Shown here piece by piece: positions 1-9,496 of a stretch of DNA of 39,875 nt; the stretch's first letter is position 1; each line of letters begins with the position of its first letter. A model generated the notes under the pieces. The model made no database searches, had not been told where the DNA came from, and saw only the letters and a program-made list of their open reading frames with translations. The translations under genes and the position numbers were made by a program. This DNA is from Thioploca sp. (GTDB lineage: Bacteria; Pseudomonadota; Gammaproteobacteria; Beggiatoales; Beggiatoaceae): contig DAOUSR010000010.1 in the NCBI GenBank assembly GCA_030627125.1, positions 1-39,875 of the forward strand, written 5' to 3'.

Positions 1-2
1 AT

Positions 3-2474
3 TTGTTACCCTATCACTGTTTAGATGTAGCTGCGGTTGCAAATTGTTGGTGGCAACAAGATTTCCCCTTACAACAAACATTTCAGCATGCCATAAAAAT
101 TGAACCAGCTCAAATTCGAGCTTGGCTATTATTCTTCATTACTCTGCATGATTTGGGAAAATTTGATGTACGATTTCAACTAAAAGCTAGAAAAGTTGCT
201 CTAAAATTACAACCTTTATTTGCTAAAGCTAATCAATCCTCTTCATGTAAATTTTATCATGGCGTATGGAGTTATAGTTGGTTTGAGATAGAACGTATAA
301 AATATGGATTTGAGAATTACTCTCATGAACATGAATTAGATTGGATGTTACCAGTGGCTTCCCATCATGGTATTCAGATTGATGCAGAAAAACCATCTAC
401 TAAATTTGCTGCTCCAACAGTTATCCAATATGATTCTCAAGCTCGGCAACAATGGGTAGCAGAATTACGTGAATTATTTTTAGCTCCAGTCGGTATTCAA
501 ACCGGTGATGAGCCACCTAAACTATCTCAATCTGTTCAACATTTATTAGCCGGATTTTGTAGTATTTCTGATTGGATAGGTTCTAATCAAGACTACTTTC
601 CTTATGATTCAGATAGCGATAAAAATCTAGCTGATTATCTTAAATCTCGCCATCCTAATGCCAAAAAAGCTATACAAGATTTTGGTTTGTATTGTAAACC
701 AATCCAGCATGGCGGAATGCACATTTTTCCTGAGATAGAAACCCCACGTGGGGTGCAAACTTTAGTTGATAATTTTCCCTTAAAAACTGGTTTGACTTTA
801 ATTGAAGCCCCAACTGGTTCTGGTAAAACTGAAGCTGCGTTAGCATATGCCTCACGATTACTAGCTGCTGGATTAGCTGATAGCATTATTTTTGCGTTGC
901 CCACCCAAACAACAGCTAATGCTATGTTAGAACGAATTGAAGCAGTTGCATCTAAATTATTTCCAAAAGGTAATAATATTGTACTGGCTCATGGTAAGGC
1001 AAAATTTAATCCTAATTTTAAACGTTTTAAGGAAAATGGTAAAAGCATTCAGGGTAAAGAGGAAGCTATAACACAATGTAGCGAGTGGTTGGGTAAGAGT
1101 CGTAAACGGGTTTTTTTAGGACAGATTGGTGTTTGTACTGTTGATCAAGTACTTATGTCGGTATTGCCTATGCGTCATAATTTTGTGCGTTCTTTTAGTA
1201 TCCAAAAAAGTATTTTAATAATTGATGAAATACATGCTTACGATGCCTATATGTATGGCCTAATTGAACGAGTATTGGAAGCACAAGTTGGTGGTAGTGT
1301 TATTTTGCTTTCTGCTACTTTACCTTCACACCAAAAACAACAATTATTTAAAGCTTGGAAATTTCATGGGGAACCCACTAATACATATCCTTTAGTTAGT
1401 CATGTTAGCAATAAATTTATATCTTTTGCACCAACCGAAAAACCAGAATCCCGTTCAGTTAGTTTTACCTTGGAAATTACTGAAAATATGCTACCTTCGG
1501 AATTATTATTGAATCAAGCACTAGAAACTGCAAACAAGGGAGCTAAAGTAGCAATTATTTGTAATTTAGTACATGATGCTCAAAATATTTGGCAACAGTT
1601 AAAACAATTAAATCAAAATATTACCTTACCAATTCAATTATTTCATTCCCGCTTTCGTTTTTGTGATCGGCAGAAGATTGAGACTAGTATATGTAAGCAA
1701 TATGGCAAAAAATCCATAGCTCAAGGCCAAATTTTAGTTGCAACTCAAGTAGTTGAACAGAGTCTTGATTTAGATTTTGATTGGATGATTACGCAATTAT
1801 GTCCGGTTGATTCATTATTTCAACGCCTTGGCCGTTTGCATCGACATGAAAATAAATTCAGAGTAATTGGCTTTGAACAACCTGCTTGTACAGTTTTAAT
1901 ACCAGAAGGTGAATATCCAAAAGGGCAACAGTTTATTTATGGAGATACACGGGTATTGTGGCGAACCCAAAAATTGTTGGAGCAAAATAAAATCGCTAAC
2001 TTTCCAGAAGTTTATCGGGATTGGATAGAATTTGTTTATCAAGAAGGTTTGCGAGATGAACCTGATGTAATAAAACAACAATATGTTAAATTTGAAATGG
2101 AACAAGAAGCTAAACGTATTTGTGCCAGAAATCTAGCTAAAGAAGATACTATATTGTCAGATAGTGATGATAACGTGGCTAGATTAACTAGAGATGGTGA
2201 AATGAGTTTAAACGTTGTTCTAACCATCGAATGTAATGAATTTTTGGATGGAATTTCATTTAAGGAATTAGATGATTGGCAATGGTGGGAAGCGTTGGGG
2301 TTGCAAGCTATTCCTGTGCCGCATAGTTGGAACACTTTGATTGAGTTAGATAAATTACGTGGAGATGAGAAACATTATTTTTTGCGTATGCGTGAATGTG
2401 AAGATGGTAGTTGGGTAGATGAAAGTCAGAATTTTATTTATAGTGATGATTTAGGATTAAAGAAGGTTGTTTGA
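3..2474 (+). CDS. cas3: CRISPR-associated helicase/nuclease Cas3 (type I-E), 5' end cut by window edge
   Basis: HD nuclease motifs (YHCLDVAAV, LHDLGKFD, SHHG, SDWIG), helicase motifs (EAPTGSGKTEAAL, IIDEIHAYD, SATLP, QRLGRLHRH); followed by cas8e. Confidence 0.95.
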   Translation: MLPYHCLDVAAVANCWWQQDFPLQQTFQHAIKIEPAQIRAWLLFFITLHDLGKFDVRFQLKARKVALKLQPLFAKANQSSSCKFYHGVWSYSWFEIERIKYGFENYSHEHELDWMLPVASHHGIQIDAEKPSTKFAAPTVIQYDSQARQQWVAELRELFLAPVGIQTGDEPPKLSQSVQHLLAGFCSISDWIGSNQDYFPYDSDSDKNLADYLKSRHPNAKKAIQDFGLYCKPIQHGGMHIFPEIETPRGVQTLVDNFPLKTGLTLIEAPTGSGKTEAALAYASRLLAAGLADSIIFALPTQTTANAMLERIEAVASKLFPKGNNIVLAHGKAKFNPNFKRFKENGKSIQGKEEAITQCSEWLGKSRKRVFLGQIGVCTVDQVLMSVLPMRHNFVRSFSIQKSILIIDEIHAYDAYMYGLIERVLEAQVGGSVILLSATLPSHQKQQLFKAWKFHGEPTNTYPLVSHVSNKFISFAPTEKPESRSVSFTLEITENMLPSELLLNQALETANKGAKVAIICNLVHDAQNIWQQLKQLNQNITLPIQLFHSRFRFCDRQKIETSICKQYGKKSIAQGQILVATQVVEQSLDLDFDWMITQLCPVDSLFQRLGRLHRHENKFRVIGFEQPACTVLIPEGEYPKGQQFIYGDTRVLWRTQKLLEQNKIANFPEVYRDWIEFVYQEGLRDEPDVIKQQYVKFEMEQEAKRICARNLAKEDTILSDSDDNVARLTRDGEMSLNVVLTIECNEFLDGISFKELDDWQWWEALGLQAIPVPHSWNTLIELDKLRGDEKHYFLRMRECEDGSWVDESQNFIYSDDLGLKKVV

Positions 2475-2513
2475 ATCAGGATTTTTAAAAATAAATTTAA
2501 GTACTGATTCAAA
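2470..2513. repeat. 10-bp perfect inverted repeat TTTGAATCAG...CTGATTCAAA with 24-nt spacer, spanning the cas3 stop
   Basis: Read directly: 2470-2479 and 2504-2513. Confidence 0.8.
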
Positions 2514-2526
2514 CATTAAATAATTA

Positions 2527-2556
2527 TTAACCCCACTATTTGCGGGGATATAACCG
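2527..2556 (+). repeat. Solitary degenerate type I-E CRISPR-repeat-like sequence in the cas8e leader
   Basis: TTAACCCCACTATTTGCGGGGATATAACCG resembles the I-E repeat pattern xxTTCCCCGC....GCGGGGATAAACCG; only one copy, same strand as the operon. Confidence 0.6.
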
Positions 2557-2570
2557 ATTGATTATAAAAA

Positions 2571-4115
2571 ATGAACCTATTAACCGATAAATGGATACCC
2601 GTCACTTTCAACGGGCAATTTAAGCATATTACATTAGAAAATATACTATGCCAAGATGCCGATTGGCAATTACGCTTTCATCGTGACGACATGGCATTGG
2701 CAACTCTGCAATTGATTGTTTGTCTAACGCAAGTGATCTTTATGCCAAATAATGCTCAAGAATTAAGACAACGTTTAAAAAAACCTTTGACTTTTAAGGA
2801 ATATAAAACCTGCATTCAACAATATTTGGATATGTTTGTCCTTAATCATCCACAACATCCTTTCATGCAGACTGCTGAACTCAAAGGTAAATCCGTATCA
2901 CCCCAAAAACTATTTATTGGTTTGCCAGAACAAGCTAGTACTAGTCCAAATGCCCATGCTTTTTTTAATCAAACTATTGAAATTGAAAAAACTTGCTTGC
3001 CTTGCACGACAGTAGCATTATTTCAACAAGCAACTAATGGACTTAGTTTAGGTGGAGTAGCATTTTCAGTAGGATTAAAAGGTTCATCTCCAATCACGAC
3101 ACTTCTAACTGCAAAAAATAATTTGAGAGAAACCATTTGGTTAAATATACTAAATAAAGAATTTATACAAGATAAGACTCATATACTTTTATCTGGTAAA
3201 GAAAATTTACCAACTTGGCTAGAACCCATTGCTATTAGTAAAGAAAAAGTTACAGTTCATACTCATGAAATAGGCTTGTTGAGAGGACTCTTTTGGCAGC
3301 CAGCAAGAATTAAATTAAATATTCATTCTGTTAACGATGAATACTGTGATTCATGTGGAACTGTTACAAATACAATATGTACTGAATTTACCCAAGAACC
3401 ATATACTTACAAAAGGGGTGAAGGGACTTGGATTCATCCCCATTCTCCAAGAATTAAAACAGACAAAGGAATACAATACCTTAAATTTTCTTCCAAAAAG
3501 CCAATATGGGAACAACTAACAGCTTTCTTTTGGGAAATTGAACAGAAGATTAAAACCGGAAACAACAGTTTTACCCCTGCACTTGTTGTATCTCAATCCA
3601 AACAAGTATTTTCCGGTAAAATTTCAATTGTAGCCGGCGGTTATATTTTAGGTAATAGCACTGAAAAAATTGAAGGACGTAGACATGAACTCTTTCAACT
3701 AGAACAAGGTTGGGAAAATGGATTTGAAGATATGAATGAAATTTTGCAGTTTGTAATTGAAATCCCTGATAAATTAAAAACTTCCATATGGTATTTTGTA
3801 AAAAATGCTTGTGATGATGGACTTGGTAAAGAATTGCAAAAAAAATTACCTACCCAAGTCAGAGATGAATTTTATAGACGTTCTGAGACAAAAATTTATG
3901 TGGAATTACAAGATGTTGATTGGGATAAAATTGAAAATTTACAACACCGTTTATTTAAATATCTAAGCAAACTTGCTTTTGATTTATATAAAGAAGTTAC
4001 GCAACCCTACGAACATAATCCGGCTATATATGGTGCAATAGTTGTGGGACACGAAAATTTGTGTAAAGCATTAAATAAACTTAATCCAGAGAAATCAAAT
4101 GAAACCGCAGAATGA
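2571..4115 (+). CDS. casA: Cascade large subunit Cas8e (Cse1/CasA)
   Basis: MNLLTDKWIPV N-terminus, family-like length and position in the operon. Confidence 0.95.
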   Translation: MNLLTDKWIPVTFNGQFKHITLENILCQDADWQLRFHRDDMALATLQLIVCLTQVIFMPNNAQELRQRLKKPLTFKEYKTCIQQYLDMFVLNHPQHPFMQTAELKGKSVSPQKLFIGLPEQASTSPNAHAFFNQTIEIEKTCLPCTTVALFQQATNGLSLGGVAFSVGLKGSSPITTLLTAKNNLRETIWLNILNKEFIQDKTHILLSGKENLPTWLEPIAISKEKVTVHTHEIGLLRGLFWQPARIKLNIHSVNDEYCDSCGTVTNTICTEFTQEPYTYKRGEGTWIHPHSPRIKTDKGIQYLKFSSKKPIWEQLTAFFWEIEQKIKTGNNSFTPALVVSQSKQVFSGKISIVAGGYILGNSTEKIEGRRHELFQLEQGWENGFEDMNEILQFVIEIPDKLKTSIWYFVKNACDDGLGKELQKKLPTQVRDEFYRRSETKIYVELQDVDWDKIENLQHRLFKYLSKLAFDLYKEVTQPYEHNPAIYGAIVVGHENLCKALNKLNPEKSNETAE

Positions 4116-4596
4116 AAATTTCATTAACTTGAAGAGGTGTTTTGATAATGAAGAACAATTTAGTAATGGTGATCGAGCTGCTATTCGGCGAGTAACAGCT
4201 CCTGAAACATTAGAACAGGAAACCAGAGCATTTTATCATTTGCTTAGCATTGCCAAAATACCGCTTAAAGAATTGCAAGGTTGTCAATGGCAAAGTTGGA
4301 AAAATGTGGTTTTTATTCTACCTTGGGTCAAACAGGCTAAGGAAGAACGAACAAATTTAGGTGCTGCACTAGCCAAAGCCGATATAAATGAACGTCGCTT
4401 ATTTCAAATGGTACGTTCTGAAATTCCTAATGATCTAATTGCGTTACGGCGTATTGTCCAACATGCTGAACCAACGGCAAATTGGGGAAAATTAGGAAAC
4501 ATTTTATTTTATTGGAATGGAGATAATAAACAACGGATTCTCCGTGATTATTTTGTTGAACTTGATAATCAGAAAAACAGGAAAAAACATGACTGA
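4099..4596 (+). CDS. casB: Cascade small subunit Cse2/CasB (Cas11e)
   Basis: Size, position, RRV.AP...AFY / LALRRIVQHA-type pattern; overlaps the cas8e 3' end. Confidence 0.9.
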   Translation: MKPQNENFINLKRCFDNEEQFSNGDRAAIRRVTAPETLEQETRAFYHLLSIAKIPLKELQGCQWQSWKNVVFILPWVKQAKEERTNLGAALAKADINERRLFQMVRSEIPNDLIALRRIVQHAEPTANWGKLGNILFYWNGDNKQRILRDYFVELDNQKNRKKHD

Positions 4597-5716
4597 TAAA
4601 AATTTTTTAAATATTCACGTATTAATTTCTCATAGTCCATCATGTCTCAACCGTGATGACATGAATATGCAGAAATCAGCAGTTTTTGGTGGAGTAAGAC
4701 GGGTGCGTATTTCTAGCCAAAGTTTAAAGCGAGCTATGCGTACTAGCGATTACTACAAACAACACTTTGAAAAATCAACTAGAACTCGTATTTTTGTTGA
4801 TAGAATTGTGAAAGAATTACAAAATGGTGTTGAAGATGAAAAACAACTTAAAGAAATTGAAACAACTGGATTGTTTTTAGCAGCTATTGTTGAAGGAAAA
4901 ACCAAACCAGATGATATAAAAAAATTTAAACGTGAAAAAGATAAGCCAATTGAAACTCAAGTCATACCATTTCACTCTCAGGAAATGGAACGTCTGAAAG
5001 AACTACTAAAAGAAGCTGTTAAGCAATCTGAATCTAAACGTATTACCTTTCTTAAAAATGAGTGTAAAAAGATTGAAAATGAGGAAAAATCAAATATTTC
5101 TGTAGATGTTGCATTATCTGGCAGAATGGCAACATCCGATTTAACTTATGGTATTGATGGTGCTTTATCACTAGCACACACAATAACCACCCACCAAGTT
5201 GACTCTGAAATTGATTGGTTCACAGCAGTTGATGATTTGGTTGAAGACAGTGGTGATGTTGGAGCAGGACATTTAAACACTCAAGAATTTGGAGCTGGAG
5301 TTTTTTATCGCTATGCTAGTTTGAATATAGGACAACTACGAAAAAATTTAGGTGGTGCAACACGTAAAGAAGCTTTAAAAATTGCCCAACATCTTATCCA
5401 AATGTTAGCAACAGTAGTTCCAACTGCTAAACAACACAGTCATGCTGCTTATAATTTAGCTGATTTTGTGTTGGTATCATTTAGTGATATACCTATTTCT
5501 GCTGCAAATGCTTTTGAACAACCAATACGTAAAAGTAATAAGGGTTTTTTAAGACCATCTATTGAAGCTTTTCAAAAATATTGGCAGAACATACAGAAAG
5601 GTTATGGTTTAGACGAAAAATCTGCTCATTTTAATTTGTTAAAAGATGAAAATGATTCCAAAAAGTTTGATTGCTATGAGACTTTGGCAGAATTGAAAAC
5701 TTGGATAATTAGTTGA
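4589..5716 (+). CDS. casC: Cascade backbone subunit Cas7e (Cse4/CasC); likely start at ATG 4589 (ORF track opens at 4517)
   Basis: NIHVLISHSPSCLNRDDMNMQKSAVFGGVRRVRISSQSLKRAMR is characteristic; 4589 start overlaps the casB stop (ATGACTGA). Confidence 0.95.
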   Translation: MTDKNFLNIHVLISHSPSCLNRDDMNMQKSAVFGGVRRVRISSQSLKRAMRTSDYYKQHFEKSTRTRIFVDRIVKELQNGVEDEKQLKEIETTGLFLAAIVEGKTKPDDIKKFKREKDKPIETQVIPFHSQEMERLKELLKEAVKQSESKRITFLKNECKKIENEEKSNISVDVALSGRMATSDLTYGIDGALSLAHTITTHQVDSEIDWFTAVDDLVEDSGDVGAGHLNTQEFGAGVFYRYASLNIGQLRKNLGGATRKEALKIAQHLIQMLATVVPTAKQHSHAAYNLADFVLVSFSDIPISAANAFEQPIRKSNKGFLRPSIEAFQKYWQNIQKGYGLDEKSAHFNLLKDENDSKKFDCYETLAELKTWIIS

Positions 5717-5725
5717 TTGAAAATC

Positions 5726-5747
5726 GGTGGGTTTCGCTCTACCCACC
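5726..5747 (+). repeat. REP-like hairpin GGTGGGT-TTCGCTCT-ACCCACC between cas7e and cas5e
   Basis: Perfect 7-bp inverted repeat with TTCGCTCT loop, followed by CTACA; matches the recurrent TGTAGGGTGGGYAGAGCGAAACCCACC-type bacterial intergenic repeat. Confidence 0.8.
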
Positions 5748-5763
5748 CTACAAAGGGTTTAAT

Positions 5764-6474
5764 ATGCAAAATTTTTTAATTCTTCGTTTACGAGGAGTTA
5801 TGCAAGCTTGGGGTGGACATACTTATGAAGATTATCGCCCTAGCCATAACATTCCTACTCGCAGTGGTTTAGAAGGATTGTTAGCAGCTTGTTTAGGTAT
5901 TGATAGAGATGATCTTGATAATCAACGAGCCTTGTCTGATAGTTTTTCTTATGCCATTCGTGCTGATGAGCATATAGATATACAAAATACTGATTACAAA
6001 AAAGAATATTATCCTCAAAAAATTATTGATTTTCATACTGTTAAAGAATCAAGGATGGTAAAGAAAGGTAAGGTAAATACAAATGCAATTATCTCCAGAC
6101 GTGAATATCTTTGTGATAGTTTATTTATAGTGGCTTTAAGTTTTAATAAGCATGCTCTTTATGACTTGCAAACTGTGGCTAAGGCAATACAGAAACCAAT
6201 CTATACTCCGTTTTTAGGACGGCGAAGTTGTCCTTTGACAGCTCCTTTGTATGATGATAAACAAACTGCTGAGCATTTACATGCTGCTTTAATCTCTGTA
6301 CCAGCAAATAATGGTTGGAAGCCAACTGCTATTTATAGTAATCTTGAGCAGTGGGATAATACCTCTAGCAAAAAATTTTCTAATAGTTTAGCAATGCGAG
6401 ATCAACGTATTTTCAACGGTAAAAGACAATTTCACACTCGTATGGTATATATTTATCCACTTGGAGATGAGTGA
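5764..6474 (+). CDS. casD: Cascade subunit Cas5e (CasD); likely start at ATG 5764
   Basis: MQNFLILRLRGVMQAWGGHTYEDYRPSHNIPTRSGLEGLLAACLGI; the upstream in-frame extension is translated from the REP-like repeat. Confidence 0.93.
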   Translation: MQNFLILRLRGVMQAWGGHTYEDYRPSHNIPTRSGLEGLLAACLGIDRDDLDNQRALSDSFSYAIRADEHIDIQNTDYKKEYYPQKIIDFHTVKESRMVKKGKVNTNAIISRREYLCDSLFIVALSFNKHALYDLQTVAKAIQKPIYTPFLGRRSCPLTAPLYDDKQTAEHLHAALISVPANNGWKPTAIYSNLEQWDNTSSKKFSNSLAMRDQRIFNGKRQFHTRMVYIYPLGDE

Positions 6475-6475
6475 T

Positions 6476-7057
6476 ATGTATTTGAGCAAATGGCAGGTAG
6501 AAAAACGTGCTGTCAAAAATATCTATGATGTTCATCGCCGACTGTGGCAAGCGTTTCCCAACTTAGGAAAAAAAGCTACACGCCCATTTTTATTTTATAT
6601 GAGTGAAAAACTTAAGTTTTATGAATTATTAATGCAATCTAGTTATTGTCCTCAATTAATTAAAAATGCTGATTTTAATTTGTTAGCTAGTAAAGTATTC
6701 AATCCTCAATTTGAATCGCAACAGCATTTAAGCTTTTTACTTTGTGCTAACCCAGTTAAGCGTCCTAAACAAATAATCAAAAAATATAACCCCCGAATTC
6801 CTTTACTTAATGAAGATGAACGAATTCAATGGTTACAAAGACAATTATCTGGTGGAGCTATTTTAGAGGAAGTCCAAATTGAAGCTCAAAATGTTTTGTC
6901 TTTTCAGAAAAAACAATATATGGGAACACTTGTAACTGCAACTTATTCTGGGGTTTTACAAGTTGATAATGTTCATCAATTTATTGAAAAATATCAAAAT
7001 GGCATTGGCCCAGCAAAAGGTTTTGGTTGTGGTATGATGTTGATTCGGAAGGTTTAA
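6476..7057 (+). CDS. casE: CRISPR RNA endoribonuclease Cas6e (CasE); likely start at ATG 6476
   Basis: MYLSKWQVEKRAVKNIYDVHRRLWQAF...GIGPAKGFGCGMMLIRKV C-terminal glycine-rich motif. Confidence 0.93.
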   Translation: MYLSKWQVEKRAVKNIYDVHRRLWQAFPNLGKKATRPFLFYMSEKLKFYELLMQSSYCPQLIKNADFNLLASKVFNPQFESQQHLSFLLCANPVKRPKQIIKKYNPRIPLLNEDERIQWLQRQLSGGAILEEVQIEAQNVLSFQKKQYMGTLVTATYSGVLQVDNVHQFIEKYQNGIGPAKGFGCGMMLIRKV

Positions 7058-7204
7058 CTATGTGTGAAATATTAAAGCCAGATAACTCGTAAGCCACGTA
7101 AACGATAGCCTCATGCACCACACAACATACATAAACCATTTAATTCATACTAAATGATTTTAATACTGAAATTGAAAAAGAGATTAAAAATTTAATTTCT
7201 AAAA

Positions 7205-7484
7205 TAGGGTGTGGCTGAAATATAATGTATAATAACACTAAAATCAATAGTTCGGACAGTTTTTAAAAAAAGACTTAAGTGAAAAATTAACTCATTTAAA
7301 TTTAAGTATTTTATAGTTTTAATGCAGTTCACCCAAGAAGTAAATCAGCCTGTAAATAATGGTTGTCAGACCGTTTTTTCAACTCAAACGCAGCATAATT
7401 AGGTGGCAATACTTTTGGAATAAAATTAATTTGTTTGGAGAAATTGACCAAGCTTATTAAATATTATATCTCGGCCACACTCTA
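7205..7484. mobile_element. ~280-bp MITE/IS-remnant-like element with imperfect TIRs and TA at both ends
   Basis: 7205-7226 TAGGGTGTGGCTGAAATATAAT pairs with the reverse complement of 7463-7484 (TAGAGTGTGGCCGAGATATAAT), 19/22 identical; TA flanks suggest IS630/Tc1-like. Confidence 0.6.
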
Positions 7485-7507
7485 AATTAAATTATATAGG
7501 TATAAAA

Positions 7508-7969
7508 ATGTGTAAAAAATGTTGGAGTTTTGCAATTGTTCTTCTAATACTTTTATCTGGAATGACTTATAAATTTATCTTTCAAGGTAGCGTAAAAATT
7601 AGTAATGATGGTAGGTTAGCCATTCAATTAGAACAACCAGAAAAAGATTTAGTTATGTCTGAAATGAGAGCATTTTTGGTAGCTATACAACAGATTACCG
7701 ATGGAATTTTAAAACAAGATATGCAAGCAATTGCGAAATCAGCTCGGAGTGTAGGACTTACAACTCAACGTAGTGTTCCTGGTTCTTTAATTGGTAAGCT
7801 ACCGATAAAATTTAAAAAAATGGGAATGGATACTCATAACCAGCTAGATACTTTAGCTCTTGACGCTATAGAATTAGAAGATTCAGAACACACACTTTCT
7901 CAATTAAACACTTTGATGCAAAATTGCATAACTTGTCATGCTATATATAAATTTGAGGTTAATAATTAA
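7508..7969 (+). CDS. Membrane-anchored/exported cytochrome c'-like (class II) protein
   Basis: N-terminal hydrophobic segment, single C-terminal CITCHAIYKF (CxxCH) as in class II cytochromes c. Confidence 0.65.
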   Translation: MCKKCWSFAIVLLILLSGMTYKFIFQGSVKISNDGRLAIQLEQPEKDLVMSEMRAFLVAIQQITDGILKQDMQAIAKSARSVGLTTQRSVPGSLIGKLPIKFKKMGMDTHNQLDTLALDAIELEDSEHTLSQLNTLMQNCITCHAIYKFEVNN

Positions 7970-8008
7970 TATAGCTACTAATTAGCTGATTCAATTTATA
8001 ATAAAAAT

Positions 8009-9496
8009 ATGAACCCAACATTTTTTAATAGCATTAATTCAGAACAATTTATTACTGATCAATATTGGTCACAAGTAGTTACTACGTTGCATAATATTTT
8101 AAAATTGGAACGACTAATTATTTTAGAATGTAAACTTGGTCTGAACCATGCTAGTAAAATTGCAGCATTGAATTGTTCTTTGCAAGATGTAAATGAACAG
8201 TTTTATCAACAAAGTTCAATTCCAGATATAAGCAATTTTAAGTTTTTAGAACCAACTGAGAACATAGAAGAACAATTATTAATTCCATTATTTTTTAATA
8301 ACAAATTGTATGGTGTTTTGTTATTAAGTGTCAGAAATATGCCACTAAATGATGAGTTTATAAAAACAGCTAAAAATTTTACTAACCAAATAGGTGAAGC
8401 ATTATACCAGCGTCAACAATTTTTAAATAAAACTGAAATTTGTAAAATTGCTGTGAAACGGCGGTTATCTATGTTCGAAAATATCATGGATGATTCGGAA
8501 ACTGCTACTATACTATATGATGTATTTGGAATAGCTGTGCAAGTAAATCAAAGCATGAGAGCTTTAGCACAAATTTTTGAATTAAAACCACAAACTATGA
8601 CAGCGTTAGAGTTTTTAACTGCGGTAAGTAAAATTGATGTGGAAAAAGCTAAACAACGTTTTTGCGACATGTTTTTACAACAAAACAAGATCGTGCAACA
8701 GATTAAGTTATCTGGAATTGTAGAACGTTACTTTATTTTTAATATGCAAGTTTGTTTTGATAAAGATTTAAATATGCAACAAGGCATCTTATGTCAATTA
8801 GTTGATGTTACTAAGATGAAATTACAAAGCACGTTAAAAGAACAAATTGCCGAACGATTAATCTTTCAATTTCGTAATGACATGCAATCAATTTTGACTG
8901 CTAGTCAGTTATTAACTAACCCACAAACAAATGCAACAGACAAACACATTGCCACTAATATTTTACAAAATAAAATTAATAGTCATATTAAAATATTAGA
9001 TCAAGTAGAAAAACAACTTAATATTGAAATGGATGATGATCCTACAAATGTTACCACTTATCCAATTGATGCTAAGGAATCTGTTTTAGATGCTATGGAA
9101 AATGCTTCTATAGAAGCGGTAAAGCATCAGGTAAAATTGGTTGCTAATTTACCAAATTTAGTGAGTTTAATATTTGCTTCTCGAACTGAATTATATTGGA
9201 TAGTTGGTAGTATATTTGCTTTACTAATTGAGGACTCCATACCAAAAACTGATATTGTGATAAACATGGAAGAACGAGAGCATTGGGTAACTTATATCTT
9301 CAAAAATACTGGATTTGGTATTCCAAATGAGAGGTTTCAACAGTATTTACTTGTAAAGGAGTTAGAGGTTGCAGAACAATTTAATGATATTCGCAGAGCT
9401 ATAAATACAGTAAAAATTTGGGATGGAACTTTAACAGCAGAAAGTCAAGTAGGGGTTGGTATTACCTTTGAATTGCGTTTAAGGAGTTTTATTTAA
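8009..9496 (+). CDS. GAF-PAS histidine-kinase-like protein with degenerate H, N and G1 boxes
   Basis: GAF-like N-terminus, PAS-like NIMDDSETATILYD, H-box-like FRNDMQSIL (His replaced by Asn), NTGFGIP G1-like, C-terminal HATPase G2-like DGTLTAESQVGVGITFELRL. Confidence 0.7.
   Translation: MNPTFFNSINSEQFITDQYWSQVVTTLHNILKLERLIILECKLGLNHASKIAALNCSLQDVNEQFYQQSSIPDISNFKFLEPTENIEEQLLIPLFFNNKLYGVLLLSVRNMPLNDEFIKTAKNFTNQIGEALYQRQQFLNKTEICKIAVKRRLSMFENIMDDSETATILYDVFGIAVQVNQSMRALAQIFELKPQTMTALEFLTAVSKIDVEKAKQRFCDMFLQQNKIVQQIKLSGIVERYFIFNMQVCFDKDLNMQQGILCQLVDVTKMKLQSTLKEQIAERLIFQFRNDMQSILTASQLLTNPQTNATDKHIATNILQNKINSHIKILDQVEKQLNIEMDDDPTNVTTYPIDAKESVLDAMENASIEAVKHQVKLVANLPNLVSLIFASRTELYWIVGSIFALLIEDSIPKTDIVINMEEREHWVTYIFKNTGFGIPNERFQQYLLVKELEVAEQFNDIRRAINTVKIWDGTLTAESQVGVGITFELRLRSFI

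Noticed and set aside
2527-2556. Calling a true CRISPR array here
   Set aside because: Only one repeat-like copy, no spacer-repeat periodicity; kept as a solitary repeat-like element.
4517-4588. N-terminal extension of Cas7e in the ORF track
   Set aside because: Extension overlaps the cse2 coding region; the Cas7e family start matches ATG 4589.
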